From contig NZ_AUIJ01000012.1 of assembly GCF_000423645.1 (NCBI RefSeq), forward strand, positions 45,908-109,907: a stretch of 64,000 bases of DNA, read 5' to 3'. Made by a program: the position numbers and the translations under genes. Position 1 is the stretch's first letter. Each line of letters starts with the position of its first letter. Shown piece after piece: positions 53,419 through 62,417 of this stretch. The notes below the pieces were generated by a model. That model did not search any database, was not told the origin of the DNA, and saw only the letters and a program-made list of their open reading frames with translations. Source of the stretch: Sediminimonas qiaohouensis DSM 21189 (GTDB lineage Bacteria; Pseudomonadota; Alphaproteobacteria; Rhodobacterales; Rhodobacteraceae).

Positions 53419-53778
53419 ATGTCTCATCCAGTAGATGTTCATGTCGGCAAGAAGCTCAAGCAGATCCGTATCCTGCGTGGAATGACGCAAACCGATGTCG
53501 CCAACGGGTTGAACATTTCCTTTCAGCAGGTCCAGAAATATGAACTCGGCCGCAACCGGATCTCAGCCAGCAAACTGTTCGAACTGGCGGGAATTCTGGA
53601 CGTGCCGCCGGCGTATTTCTTCGACGGGTTGGAAGGTGCCAATTCGGAGAAGTCGCCCAAGATGGACGACGAGGCCGCCAAGGTTGCCGCGATGCTGACG
53701 CGTATCAAGGATATCAAGCTGCGCACGCATATCCGCAGCTTCATCAGCGAAATCGCGACGTCGCAAAACGCCCACTGA
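53419..53778 (+). CDS. XRE-family helix-turn-helix regulator
   Basis: A 119-residue regulator. The N-terminal HTH (about 9-65) reads GKKLKQIRILRGMTQTDVAN and then LNISFQQVQKYELGRNRISA. A flexible charged tail follows (about 70-115). It resembles small single-domain regulators common in roseobacters, whose targets are mostly unknown. It is divergent from the LysR-like gene across an AT-rich region with an inverted repeat. Convergent with the next gene at a gap of 11 bases. Confidence 0.85.
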   Translation: MSHPVDVHVGKKLKQIRILRGMTQTDVANGLNISFQQVQKYELGRNRISASKLFELAGILDVPPAYFFDGLEGANSEKSPKMDDEAAKVAAMLTRIKDIKLRTHIRSFISEIATSQNAH

Positions 53779-53789
53779 TCCGCCACGCA

Positions 53790-54572
53790 TCACGCCAGCA
53801 GTGAGCGGCGGATCAGGTTCAGGCCCGCGATGAACAGGACCAAAAGCGTCGCCCTGCGGAACACGCTTTGATTGATCCTGTCCTGGATGCGAAACCCGAT
53901 CCACATCCCCAAGAGAGCCGGCACAACCATTGCCATCGAGAACGGCAATGTCTCCGCCCTGAGCACCCCGGACGCGACGTGCGCCCAGAAAAGCGCCAGC
54001 GCGCCGAGGCCATAGATCACGCCTTGCACCCGGATCTGCTCTTGTTTCGGGGTGTCCAGCGCCGTCAGGTACAGGATGGTCGGCGGCCCCCATATCCCGG
54101 ATACGCCGCCGACAAGCCCGGCAAAGGCGCCGATTGACGCCTCGACCCATGCATGCCCACGCACCGGCAAGCGCGGCTGCCACCCCATAAGCTGCATCGC
54201 GGTGAACAGGACCACCGGCACACCTATCAGCAACAGCAGCACCTCGGCGGGCAGAACCCGCACCATTTGCGCACTGACAACCAACAGGGCAAAGCCCGAC
54301 AGCAGGAACACCTTGAACCGCCTGAGGGATTGCCACGCGGCATGCGGTCCCTGACGCATGGCCTGCACGCCATTGCTGAGCAGCGTCGGCAATATCAACC
54401 CCGCCAGCGCCAGTTCGGGGCTGATGATCCCCCCCAGAAGCGAGATCATGATCATCGGCATCGCAAAGCCCACCATGCCCTTGACCACCCCGGCCAACAG
54501 CACAACTAGACAGGCAATCACGAAGGTCTCGGGCGACAGCATGGGAAACAAGGACATCATGGGAGGGTTCAT
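53790..54572 (-). CDS. TSUP (TauE/SafE) family permease
   Basis: A 260-residue membrane protein with about eight hydrophobic segments. The paired glycine motifs read GVVKGMVGFAMPM near 30-42 and GLVGGVSGIWGPP near 150-162. Likely carries small anions such as sulfite or organic acids. It differs from the TSUP protein at 26.5 kb, which carries the double GVGGG form. The start is uncertain (ATG 54572, with others 12 or 15 bases downstream). Divergent from mcd. No partner gene is adjacent. Confidence 0.8.
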   Translation of the reverse strand: MNPPMMSLFPMLSPETFVIACLVVLLAGVVKGMVGFAMPMIMISLLGGIISPELALAGLILPTLLSNGVQAMRQGPHAAWQSLRRFKVFLLSGFALLVVSAQMVRVLPAEVLLLLIGVPVVLFTAMQLMGWQPRLPVRGHAWVEASIGAFAGLVGGVSGIWGPPTILYLTALDTPKQEQIRVQGVIYGLGALALFWAHVASGVLRAETLPFSMAMVVPALLGMWIGFRIQDRINQSVFRRATLLVLFIAGLNLIRRSLLA

Positions 54573-54706
54573 AGCGTTTGCATTCGGGCGCTGCACTGCA
54601 AAAATTCAACGCGCAACTTTCCGTCAGAAGGCATGGAAAATTGGTATTTTTGTTGCGCTGCACCTGCGAAGTGGCTAGGACAAGCTCAACAGAAAGGATT
54701 TGATTC

Positions 54707-56392
54707 ATGGCTCACGACGGACAGGATATCGCGATGACTGCGCCTACTCTTCTTCCTGATCTCCTCGCGCTTGGCAACGCGGCCCTGGCCCCTGCTAAAA
54801 GCGTTCTGGAAACGGCAACCGCGCGCCTGCGCGACAAGGTAAGCAAGGATGGCCGCGTCGCGGGCGATCTGATCGACGCAAACCAAACCGCCGCGCATGG
54901 CTTGTCCTGGCTGGCCACCTATGTCGAGGCCCTGCAACAGATGCAGAAATGGGCCGAACACCTGCAATCGGAGGGAAAGTTCGGCGAGGTCGAGCAGCTC
55001 ATCCACCAGATCGCATTCGGCGAGTATCTCTGGCAGATCCAGGGCGGCATCCAGATGAACCAGGGCGAGATGATCCGCCCACACGACATGGGCCTTGGGC
55101 CCGATGACATGGCTGTCATGTCCGCGGGCGCGGTAACCACCCTCACCCAAGGCGGCAACACCCAAGCCGCGCGCGTGCGCCTTGTCGAGCTGATGCAGGA
55201 GCATTCCGCGAATATCACGGTCGGCGCCACCGGGCTTGACGATGAGCTGGACATGATCCGCGAGCAGTTTCGCCGCTACGCGGTCGAGCGGATCGAGCCG
55301 CACGCGCATGATTGGCACCTCAAGGACGAGTTGATCCCGATGGAGATCATCGAGGAACTTGCCGAAATGGGCGTTTTCGGCCTGACCATCCCCGAGGAAT
55401 ACGGCGGCCTTGGCCTGAGCAAGGCCAGCATGGCCGTGGTGTCCGAAGAGTTGTCGCGCGGCTATATCGGTGTCGGCAGCCTTGGCACACGCTCGGAAAT
55501 CGCGGCCGAGCTTATCCTGTGCGGCGGCACCGACGCACAAAAGGAAAAGTGGCTGCCCCGCATCGCCAGCGCCGAAACCCTGCCCACGGCCGTGTTCACC
55601 GAGCCAAACACCGGCTCTGATCTCGGCTCGCTGCGCACCCGCGCCAAAAGGGACGGCGACGACTACCGCGTCACCGGCAACAAGACCTGGATCACCCACG
55701 CCGCGCGCACCCACGTGATGACCCTTCTGGCACGCACCGATCCCGACAGCACCGATCATCGCGGCCTGTCGATGTTCCTGGCCGAAAAGACACCGGGCAC
55801 GGATGCCGATCCCTTCCCGACCGAAGGCATGAGCGGCGGCGAGATCGAGGTGCTGGGCTATCGCGGCATGAAGGAATACGAGCTGGCTTTCGACAATTTT
55901 CACGTAAAGGGCGAAAACCTGCTGGGCGGGGAAGAGGGCAAAGGCTTCAAGCAGCTGATGCAAACCTTCGAATCCGCCCGCATCCAGACCGCCGCGCGCG
56001 CGGTCGGCGTGGCACAGGCCGCCCTGGACGTGGCGATGCAATACGCCCAGGACCGCAAGCAGTTCGGCAAATCCCTGATCGAATTTCCCCGCGTGTCCGG
56101 TAAGCTGGCGATGATGGCGGTTGAAATTATGGTGGCGCGGCAGCTGACCTACTTCAGCGCCTATGAAAAAGACCACGACAGGCGCTGCGACCTGGAGGCG
56201 GGAATGGCCAAGCTGTTGGGCGCGCGCGTCGCATGGGCCGCCGCCGACAACGGGCTTCAGATTCACGGCGGCAACGGGTTTGCCATGGAATACACCATCA
56301 GCCGCATCCTGTGCGACGCGCGTATCCTCAATATCTTCGAGGGCGCCGCCGAAATTCAGGCCCAGGTCATCGCGCGCCGCCTGCTTGGATAA
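54707..56392 (+). CDS. mcd: methylsuccinyl-CoA dehydrogenase
   Basis: A 561-residue acyl-CoA dehydrogenase with an N-terminal extension of about 160 residues before the catalytic flavoprotein part. The catalytic part has GLTIPEEYGGLGLS, TEPNTGSDL and the C-terminal GNGFAMEYTISRILCDARI region. Size and extension match Mcd, the enzyme oxidising methylsuccinyl-CoA to mesaconyl-CoA in the ethylmalonyl-CoA pathway. Electrons would go to the EtfAB encoded at 40.4-42.1 kb. AAAGGA precedes ATG 54707. Confidence 0.9.
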   Translation: MAHDGQDIAMTAPTLLPDLLALGNAALAPAKSVLETATARLRDKVSKDGRVAGDLIDANQTAAHGLSWLATYVEALQQMQKWAEHLQSEGKFGEVEQLIHQIAFGEYLWQIQGGIQMNQGEMIRPHDMGLGPDDMAVMSAGAVTTLTQGGNTQAARVRLVELMQEHSANITVGATGLDDELDMIREQFRRYAVERIEPHAHDWHLKDELIPMEIIEELAEMGVFGLTIPEEYGGLGLSKASMAVVSEELSRGYIGVGSLGTRSEIAAELILCGGTDAQKEKWLPRIASAETLPTAVFTEPNTGSDLGSLRTRAKRDGDDYRVTGNKTWITHAARTHVMTLLARTDPDSTDHRGLSMFLAEKTPGTDADPFPTEGMSGGEIEVLGYRGMKEYELAFDNFHVKGENLLGGEEGKGFKQLMQTFESARIQTAARAVGVAQAALDVAMQYAQDRKQFGKSLIEFPRVSGKLAMMAVEIMVARQLTYFSAYEKDHDRRCDLEAGMAKLLGARVAWAAADNGLQIHGGNGFAMEYTISRILCDARILNIFEGAAEIQAQVIARRLLG

Positions 56393-56426
56393 GCGTAGCA
56401 ACGCGATCCCGGCCTCTTGAAACACG

Positions 56427-56462
56427 CCCCCGGCTGGTTCGACTTGCCGGGGGTTCGTTTTG
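56427..56462 (+). terminator. rho-independent terminator after mcd
   Basis: CCCCCGGC (56427-56434) pairs with GCCGGGGG (56446-56453), followed by TTCGTTTT. The stem starts 35 bases after the mcd stop, so the downstream BKACE gene at 56508 probably has its own promoter. Confidence 0.85.
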
Positions 56463-56507
56463 TGTGGCACTGTCAACCAGACACAGCACAAGAAAGCCAA
56501 CCCTTCC

Positions 56508-57338
56508 ATGACCAAACCCTGCATCATCTGTGTAGCGATCACAGGATCCGTTCCCACCAAGGACGATAACCCCAATGTTCCGATCACGGTGGCCGAGCAG
56601 ATCGAAAGCACCCAAGCCGCCTTTGAGGCCGGCGCCAGCATCTGCCACGCGCATGTGCGCAACGACGACGGCACGCCATCCTCGGACCCGGAAAAATTCG
56701 CGCACCTGAAAGAGGGGCTGCAAAAGCACTGCCCCGGGATGATCATTCAGTTTTCCACCGGTGGCCGTTCCGGCGCGGGGACGGCACGGGGCGGCATGCT
56801 ATCGCTTGGGCCGGACATGGCGTCTCTCTCTGTGGGATCGAACAACTTTCCCACCCGCGTCTATGAGAACCCGCCGGATTTGGTGGCTTGGCTGGCCTCG
56901 GAAATGCGCAAGTACGACGTCACCCCCGAGGTCGAGGCATTCGACCTCAGCCACATCCACCAGGCCGCAAGAATGCACAAGGCCGGGGATTTGCCCGGGC
57001 GGCTGTATATCCAGTTCGTGATGGGCGTGAAAAACGCCATGCCGGTGGACCGGCCGACATTCGATTTCTACATCGAGACGGTCAAGCGCCTGGCGCCCGA
57101 CGCCGAATGGTGCGCCGCCGGCATCGGGGCGGGGCAAATCACGGTCAATGAATGGTCCGTCGCCGAGGGCGGCCACGCCCGCGCCGGGCTTGAGGACAAC
57201 ATCCGCCTTGACCGCGATACGCTGGCCCCCTCGAACGCGGCACTGGTGCAGCGCGTGGTCGATCTATGCGGCAAGTATGACCGCCCCGTCGCATCCCCCG
57301 CACAAGCACGCGAGATGTTGGGTTTGCGACCCGCCTGA
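56508..57338 (+). CDS. BKACE-type beta-keto acid cleavage enzyme (DUF849)
   Basis: A 276-residue zinc-dependent barrel enzyme. The metal-binding ASICHAHVRNDDG (near residue 45) supplies the HxH pair, and FSTGGRSG near 88 fits the family, which includes 3-keto-5-aminohexanoate cleavage enzyme (Kce). BKACE enzymes condense a beta-keto acid with acetyl-CoA to give a CoA ester and acetoacetate; the specific substrate cannot be read from the sequence. The ATG at 56508 was chosen, since MTKPCIICVAITG is the conserved start. Terminator-like hairpins lie on both sides. Confidence 0.88.
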   Translation: MTKPCIICVAITGSVPTKDDNPNVPITVAEQIESTQAAFEAGASICHAHVRNDDGTPSSDPEKFAHLKEGLQKHCPGMIIQFSTGGRSGAGTARGGMLSLGPDMASLSVGSNNFPTRVYENPPDLVAWLASEMRKYDVTPEVEAFDLSHIHQAARMHKAGDLPGRLYIQFVMGVKNAMPVDRPTFDFYIETVKRLAPDAEWCAAGIGAGQITVNEWSVAEGGHARAGLEDNIRLDRDTLAPSNAALVQRVVDLCGKYDRPVASPAQAREMLGLRPA

Positions 57339-57339
57339 G

Positions 57340-57390
57340 CCCCCCTCTCCCAACATGGGGGGGGGCGCGCGCGGCAGCAACCGGCGCGCC
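57340..57390. terminator. GC-rich hairpin cluster after the BKACE gene
   Basis: CCCCCC (57340-57345) can pair with the G-run at 57357-57365. A second stem, GGGGCGCGC...GGCGCGCCCC, follows to about 57391. No U tract is present. It may reduce read-through between the BKACE gene and the convergent TehA gene. The rest of the gap holds no gene. Confidence 0.45.
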
Positions 57391-57504
57391 CCTCACAAGC
57401 CTCTGGGGAAGGAAAACTCAGAAGCTCATGACCGTCGTGTCATCCGCGACAAATGCGAGGGGCGTTCAGATGCATTTCGGCGCGGTTTCCCATCTGGCAT
57501 ATGT

Positions 57505-58482
57505 CTACTCTGGAACGCACAGTTCACCTGTACGAATTGCACGTAACGTACGGAAGACGAGCGCAGCGACAACGATGATCAGGACAAGCAACAGGCCGAT
57601 TCCCATCACCCTATGCACGACTGAGCCGACGCTTTCGGCATAGAGGAAGCTGGCAATCGTGACCGCCGCGAACGGAAAAGACAGCGCCCAGAACGACATA
57701 GCGAAAGGCAACCTGACGATGCGAGGCAACTGGACCGCAACAACAAGCGTGAACAGATAGGCCCCGTTCAACAGCAAACGCGCAAACGCATCCACCTCGC
57801 CCACAAGTCGAAACCAAGCAACAAAAGCAACCGCTGGCGGCGCAATGAGGATCACCAGCGTGGGCTGCAACCGGCCCGGCAGGGGGTCGTGAAATATCAA
57901 TCTGTTGATGACCAGCGTCATCAGCACGATCCAGAAGATCAAGCCGACCGACATGAAATACCAACTCAACTCGACATAGCCGAGCGGCACGCCGGCAACC
58001 GGGACGATCACATTGCCGACGGCGGGAATGAACCACGCCGGGTTGAGGTGCCCGGCCAAGAAGGACCGCGCGCCGATCCAGCCAGTGATGACGGCAATGG
58101 TCAGCACCCCCTGCAACACCATTCCCGGCAGCCATAGCATGTGCGCCATCGTCTCGTTCCCGGCGAGCGAACACGTTGCAAGCAACAAAAGCGAGATCGA
58201 GATCGCGGGAAAGAACGACAGGCGCACCGGGTGGTGCCATTCGGCGGCAACGGCGCGGGGGTACCGCACGGCCTTGAGTGCATAGCCGAGAGCGACGACC
58301 GCGAACAACAGGCTTGCAACGACAAACGCCACATCGGACGCCACCCCGCCCCAACCAAGTGCGTTCTCCGCCGCGTGCAGGGCAAGCGACAAGCCAGCAA
58401 TGCCCATGACACTGGCGAAAAACGTGACAGGATAGTGCTCAAGCCGGCTGTGCGGCGCGCCCTGCGCGGCGGTATAGGTCAT
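57505..58482 (-). CDS. TehA/SLAC1-family anion channel or exporter
   Basis: A 325-residue membrane protein with about ten hydrophobic segments arranged as in the TDT (TehA, Mae1, SLAC1) family. The opening HYPVTFFASVMGIAGLSLAL and WYFMSVGLIFWIVLM are characteristic. Members move small anions or C4-dicarboxylates; the substrate here is not fixed. The start at ATG 58482 was chosen over 58584. The upstream region holds an FNR box, suggesting control by FnrL. It is downstream of a TRAP operon in the same direction, but hairpins separate them. Confidence 0.8.
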   Translation of the reverse strand: MTYTAAQGAPHSRLEHYPVTFFASVMGIAGLSLALHAAENALGWGGVASDVAFVVASLLFAVVALGYALKAVRYPRAVAAEWHHPVRLSFFPAISISLLLLATCSLAGNETMAHMLWLPGMVLQGVLTIAVITGWIGARSFLAGHLNPAWFIPAVGNVIVPVAGVPLGYVELSWYFMSVGLIFWIVLMTLVINRLIFHDPLPGRLQPTLVILIAPPAVAFVAWFRLVGEVDAFARLLLNGAYLFTLVVAVQLPRIVRLPFAMSFWALSFPFAAVTIASFLYAESVGSVVHRVMGIGLLLVLIIVVAALVFRTLRAIRTGELCVPE

Positions 58483-58553
58483 TTCTGCGCTCCTGTGCCG
58501 ACAAGATCGATCGGCAGCGCCGTGCCATTTGATCCAGCCATGCGATGGGTCAA

Positions 58554-58582
58554 GCGAGTTGCAATCACATACAGCAACTCGC
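58554..58582 (-). promoter_or_regulatory. inverted repeat in the tehA leader
   Basis: GCGAGTTGC (58554-58562) and GCAACTCGC (58574-58582) are exact 9-base arms. A class II FNR promoter at 58604-58617 would start near 58569, within this repeat. It is either an operator for a second regulator or a 5'-end hairpin. Confidence 0.5.
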
Positions 58583-58603
58583 ATATGTCAGGTGCCTCTC
58601 ACA

Positions 58604-58617
58604 TTGACACAGATCAA
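58604..58617. promoter_or_regulatory. FNR/FnrL box upstream of the TehA-family gene
   Basis: TTGACACAGATCAA fits TTGAY-N4-RTCAA. Its centre is about 128 bp before the TehA start codon. The right part of the box overlaps the distal arm of a hairpin at 58611-58655. It would bind FnrL at low oxygen. Confidence 0.75.
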
Positions 58618-58655
58618 TCCACCATCTGCAATGCATCAAATCAGTGGATTGATCT
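58611..58655 (-). terminator. hairpin at the end of the TRAP operon, overlapping the FNR box
   Basis: AGATCAATCCAC (58611-58622) and GTGGATTGATCT (58644-58655) pair exactly over 12 bases, right after the dctM stop codon on the minus strand. It probably ends or stabilises the TRAP message. Its distal arm shares 7 bases with the FNR box, so factor binding and folding could interact. Confidence 0.6.
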
Positions 58656-59977
58656 TACCCTAGCAGCCGCAACAGGAACAGCGTGATCCCCGGGAACGCC
58701 ACAAGGATTGCAACGCGGATGATGTCGGATGCCACGAACCACAAAACCGCCTTGTAGGTCTCCAGCATCGGCGTCAGCCGATCCATCGAGTTGATGACGA
58801 ACAGGTTCATCCCGACCGGCGGCGTGATCAACCCGACCTCGACCACGATCAGAACGATGATGCCGAACCAGATCGCAACCTCTTCGCTGGTCAAGCCGAA
58901 ATCCAGGTTCGAGATAATGGGAAAGAAGATCGGAATCGTCAGCAGGATCATCGAAAGGCTGTCCATCAGGCACCCAAAAACCAGGTACAGCGCAAGGATG
59001 ATCGTCAGGATTGCCCAAGGGCTATACCCAAGGCTTACCACGTAGTTGGACAGCTCCTGTGGCACATGGGTGAGCGCCAGAAAGCCGTTATAGAACCCCG
59101 CCCCCAGAACGATGAAAAAGATCATCGCGGTCGAGCGCGCGGTGGCGATGAAGCTCTCAATAAGGGACGAGCGGGTCAATCCCCCCTTGCTCAGGGCGAT
59201 AAGGCCGGTACCCGCGGCCCCCACGGCCGCGCCTTCGGTCGGGGTAAAGACCCCTAGGTAGATACCGCCCACCACGGCAATGAACACCAGTAGAACCGGC
59301 CAAACCGCACGCAGCGCGCGGAAACGCTCGGCATAGGGGATCGCGTCCCGCACCCCGGCTGCTTCGGGGTTGCGCCGCACGTAAAGGGAAATCGTGATCA
59401 TGTACCCCAGCGCCGCCAAAAGGCCGGGAATGAAAGCCGACAGGAACAGCTTGGCAATGTTCTGCTCGGTCAGGATGGCATAGATCACCAGGATCACCGA
59501 CGGGGGTATCAGGATGCCCAGCGTCCCCCCCGCGGCAAGCGTCGCCGTTGAAAACCCGCCTGAGTACCCGTAGCGCTTTAGTTCAGGCAGGGCGACTTGG
59601 CTCATCGTGGCCGCAGTTGCCAGGGAAGAGCCGCAGATCGCGCCGAACCCGGCACACGCGCCAACGGCAGACATCGCAACGCCGCCCCTGCGATGGCCCA
59701 ACCATGCCTCGGCTGCCTTGAACAACGCCGTGGACATCCCGCCCAAGGTCGCGAAATGGCCCATCAGCAGGAACATCGGCACGATCGACAGCGAATAGCT
59801 TGAAAAGGTCGAATAGGTCTCGGATTTCAGCTTCGCCAACGCGACGGTCGTCCCGCCGGTGACAAAGTACAATCCGCCCAGACCAACCATCAGCATCGAC
59901 AAGCCGATGGGAATGCGCAGGAAGATCATCAACAGAAGGACAGGAAACGACGTCAGCCCGATTTCAAGGTTAGTCAA
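58655..59977 (-). CDS. dctM: TRAP transporter large permease subunit (DctM type)
   Basis: A 440-residue membrane protein with about 12-13 hydrophobic segments and the TRAP-M motifs, including GACAGFGAICGSSLATAATM and GTLGILIPPSVILVIYA in short blocks. It forms the ion-coupled channel with DctQ for solute delivered by DctP. It overlaps dctQ as ATGA (59974-59977). Downstream, maiA and fah homologs lie further upstream in transcription; the whole set may handle one aromatic-derived acid. Confidence 0.9.
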   Translation of the reverse strand: MTNLEIGLTSFPVLLLMIFLRIPIGLSMLMVGLGGLYFVTGGTTVALAKLKSETYSTFSSYSLSIVPMFLLMGHFATLGGMSTALFKAAEAWLGHRRGGVAMSAVGACAGFGAICGSSLATAATMSQVALPELKRYGYSGGFSTATLAAGGTLGILIPPSVILVIYAILTEQNIAKLFLSAFIPGLLAALGYMITISLYVRRNPEAAGVRDAIPYAERFRALRAVWPVLLVFIAVVGGIYLGVFTPTEGAAVGAAGTGLIALSKGGLTRSSLIESFIATARSTAMIFFIVLGAGFYNGFLALTHVPQELSNYVVSLGYSPWAILTIILALYLVFGCLMDSLSMILLTIPIFFPIISNLDFGLTSEEVAIWFGIIVLIVVEVGLITPPVGMNLFVINSMDRLTPMLETYKAVLWFVASDIIRVAILVAFPGITLFLLRLLG

Positions 59978-60567
59978 TTCTCTGCCCCCCCGCCGACGCT
60001 AAGCATCGTGTGACCGCTGATGACTTCGATAATTCGTATTACGGCCATGTAAACGCCGACCAAGGCCGCGGCAACGGCGGCCACAAGGCTGGCGGCATAG
60101 GACCACCAGACCGGGAATTGCAGCAGGTAAGTCGTTTCCCCGTAGCGCAGTTTGCTCATCGTCCCCTCGTACAGGCGCCACGCGATCAGGATCAGAACGA
60201 TGGCAAACAGGATGTCCACGACCATCTGGATGACCCGGTTCACCCGGCTCGGCAACGCCGAGGTAAAGATATCCACCGTGGCATGGCCGCCGGTGATCTG
60301 ACACAGTGGAATGAAGGCGAAAATGGCAAAGGCAATGCCCGCCTCGACCACCTCGAAATCCCCGAGGATGGGGCCAACGCCGGTGGCCAGAAGCGCATCG
60401 GCAAGACCGCCAAGCGTTGATTGCATCAGATCGCTATGCAGGATCGTGTTGATCGAGCGCCCCGCAACCGACACGCAGGTCAACAGGATCAGCGCAGACA
60501 ACACCGCACCCCCGACAATCGCCAGAAATCGCGCAAGCGCATTCATCGCCCTGTGTATCCGTTGCAT
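59974..60567 (-). CDS. dctQ: TRAP transporter small permease subunit (DctQ type)
   Basis: A 197-residue protein with four membrane segments, starting near residues 14-33. The DctQ motif is present in part, with the central IQMVVDILFAIVLILIAWRLYEG. It supports DctM assembly and function. It follows dctP by 91 bases and overlaps dctM by four. Family members vary strongly, so the substrate cannot be read from it. Confidence 0.85.
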   Translation of the reverse strand: MQRIHRAMNALARFLAIVGGAVLSALILLTCVSVAGRSINTILHSDLMQSTLGGLADALLATGVGPILGDFEVVEAGIAFAIFAFIPLCQITGGHATVDIFTSALPSRVNRVIQMVVDILFAIVLILIAWRLYEGTMSKLRYGETTYLLQFPVWWSYAASLVAAVAAALVGVYMAVIRIIEVISGHTMLSVGGGAEN

Positions 60568-60658
60568 TCAAATCCTCATCGTTTCGCGAACTTGGTCTTG
60601 ATGCTGTCGCCGCGACGATCGCCAAACCGTCGCGGCGCAAGTTCTCTCACCGTGTGCC

Positions 60659-61696
60659 TTACTCGTCAGTATGCTTTTCGATCAGCGCCTTCGCTTCTTC
60701 GAAAACCGCCTGACCGTCAAAGCCCTTGTCGTCCATGTTGGCGATCCACTGCTCGATCGTGGGCTGTGCCGCCTCTTTCCAACGCGCGACTTCCTCCGGG
60801 GGCAAGGTGATGATGTTGTTGCCCAGCTCTTGGGCGGATTCGCGGCCGGGCTGATCCGATGCGGCTTGCGTCTTGCCCGCGAAGGCCGAGAAATCCGCGC
60901 CCGAGTTCTCATCGATCGCAGCCTTCAGGTCATCGGGCAGCGACTCGTACTTTTCCTTGTTCATGGCAAAGACGAACGCCGTGGTATAAAGCGCCTCATC
61001 CCCGAAGGTGGTGTGGTTGTGAACCATCTCCGGCACCTTGAGCATCTCGGTCACTTCCCACGGGATAACGGCGCCATCGATCACGCCCTTGGACAGGGCC
61101 TCGGGGATGGCAGGGACCGGCATGCCGACGGGCGTCGCGCCCAGATCACCAAGCATCTGCGTGATGATGCGGGTCGGCCCCCGCAGTTTCTTGCCATTCA
61201 TATCCTCAAGCGACTCGATCGGCTCCGCCGAATGGATCAGGCCCGGGCCGTGAACCCACACGCCAAGAACCTTGAAGTCCTTGTAATCGCTGTCGAACAT
61301 GTTCTTCTCGGCGTATTCCCAATAGGCGCGGCTGGTGGCCTCGGCATTGGTCATCATGAACGGTAGCTCGAACACCTCTGCCTGCGGGAAACGACCCGGC
61401 GAATAGCCGGCGACGGTCCAGACCACGTCGGCGACACCGTCGATCGCCTGATCGATCAATTCGGGCGGCTTACCGCCAAGCTGCATCGAGGGGTAATGAT
61501 CCACCTTGATGCGGCCATCCGAGGACTCCTCGACATTCTTGGCCCAGACATCCAGAACCAGCTTCGGCACGTTGGCTTGGGCCGGCAAGAACTGGTGCAT
61601 CTTGATCGTGACGTCCTGCGCGAAGGCTGTCGCGCTCATTCCCATCAGCATGGCCGTGGCCGTTGCCGTACGAAGGGCATTTTTCAGTAGTGTCAT
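60659..61696 (-). CDS. dctP: TRAP transporter periplasmic solute-binding protein (DctP type)
   Basis: A 345-residue protein with a signal peptide (about 1-26, ending ATAFAQ). The mature part starts VTIKMHQFLPAQANVPKLVL, and the ligand-binding GPTRIITQMLGDLGATPVGMP (about 170-190 in the mature chain) contains the arginine that usually contacts a carboxylate. It binds an organic acid and hands it to DctQM. The start was set at ATG 61696; the frame to 61849 is not protein-like. Only 73 bases separate it from maiA upstream. Confidence 0.9.
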   Translation of the reverse strand: MTLLKNALRTATATAMLMGMSATAFAQDVTIKMHQFLPAQANVPKLVLDVWAKNVEESSDGRIKVDHYPSMQLGGKPPELIDQAIDGVADVVWTVAGYSPGRFPQAEVFELPFMMTNAEATSRAYWEYAEKNMFDSDYKDFKVLGVWVHGPGLIHSAEPIESLEDMNGKKLRGPTRIITQMLGDLGATPVGMPVPAIPEALSKGVIDGAVIPWEVTEMLKVPEMVHNHTTFGDEALYTTAFVFAMNKEKYESLPDDLKAAIDENSGADFSAFAGKTQAASDQPGRESAQELGNNIITLPPEEVARWKEAAQPTIEQWIANMDDKGFDGQAVFEEAKALIEKHTDE

Positions 61697-61769
61697 GTTG
61701 ATTTCCTCCCATTGGTTCAACACTGATCGAACCCTTGTTTCCGGGTCCGATTTCGAGTGGTACGCCGAA

Positions 61770-62417
61770 CTACTCCTCATAGTCCGGTTGCCGGGCAGGA
61801 TGTGCTGCGGCAAATGCGGGCAAAGCCTCGCAACGTTGGTGAATTTCATTCAGGCGGCTCAAGCGGCTTATATCAACCCCGAATCGGGCCGCCGAAAACA
61901 TTTGCGGCACTAGACAGACATCAGCCAACCCAGGCGTGTCTCCGAAGCAAAACTTCGCCCTCTCGCCGCGGCGCGCAAGCGTCTCCTCGCATACCGCCAG
62001 ACCTTCGCCGATCCAGCGGCAAAGCCAATCGCGCACCTTTTCTTCATCGGCGCCAAGCTGATCAGACAGATGCCTGAGCACACGCAGGTTCTGAAGCGGG
62101 TGAATCTCGCACGCGATGACCTGGGCAAAGGCGCGCACCTTGGCACGCTCCAACGGATCATCGGGAAGGAGCGCCGGACGCGGGTGTGTCTCGTCCAGCC
62201 ACTCCAGGATCGCCAGGGACTGATGCAACGCCGTACCATCGTCCGCCACCACAGCCGGCACAAGGCCTTGGGGGTTCACGTCGTGGTACGCGGCCCCATG
62301 TTGCGCGCCATTGCGCAAGTTCACCGGCACCGCCTCGTACGGGATTTCCTTGAGGTTCAGCGCGATGCGGCAGCGATAGGAAGACGAGCTGCGGAAATAT
62401 CCCCAAAGACGCATCAT
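61770..62417 (-). CDS. maiA: maleylacetoacetate/maleylpyruvate isomerase (zeta-class GST)
   Basis: A 215-residue glutathione-transferase-fold enzyme. The zeta-class active-site SSSSYRCRIAL is near residues 10-20, and NPQGLVPAVV and QSLAILEWLDE follow. It isomerises maleylacetoacetate or maleylpyruvate with glutathione. With the FAH-family hydrolase upstream (4-base overlap, ATGA) it fits either the homogentisate or the gentisate route; the size of the neighbour favours maleylpyruvate. No ring-cleaving dioxygenase is in the window. Confidence 0.88.
   Translation of the reverse strand: MMRLWGYFRSSSSYRCRIALNLKEIPYEAVPVNLRNGAQHGAAYHDVNPQGLVPAVVADDGTALHQSLAILEWLDETHPRPALLPDDPLERAKVRAFAQVIACEIHPLQNLRVLRHLSDQLGADEEKVRDWLCRWIGEGLAVCEETLARRGERAKFCFGDTPGLADVCLVPQMFSAARFGVDISRLSRLNEIHQRCEALPAFAAAHPARQPDYEE

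Noticed and set aside
54686..56746. A 686-codon open frame on the minus strand across mcd
   Set aside because: It is antisense to a well-conserved acyl-CoA dehydrogenase. The high-GC codon pattern keeps the opposite frame open, and its sequence has no recognisable domain.
57340..57391. Possible transposon end or attachment site in the G-rich gap
   Set aside because: The repeats are simple G and C runs with no flanking duplication. A stop signal explains them better.
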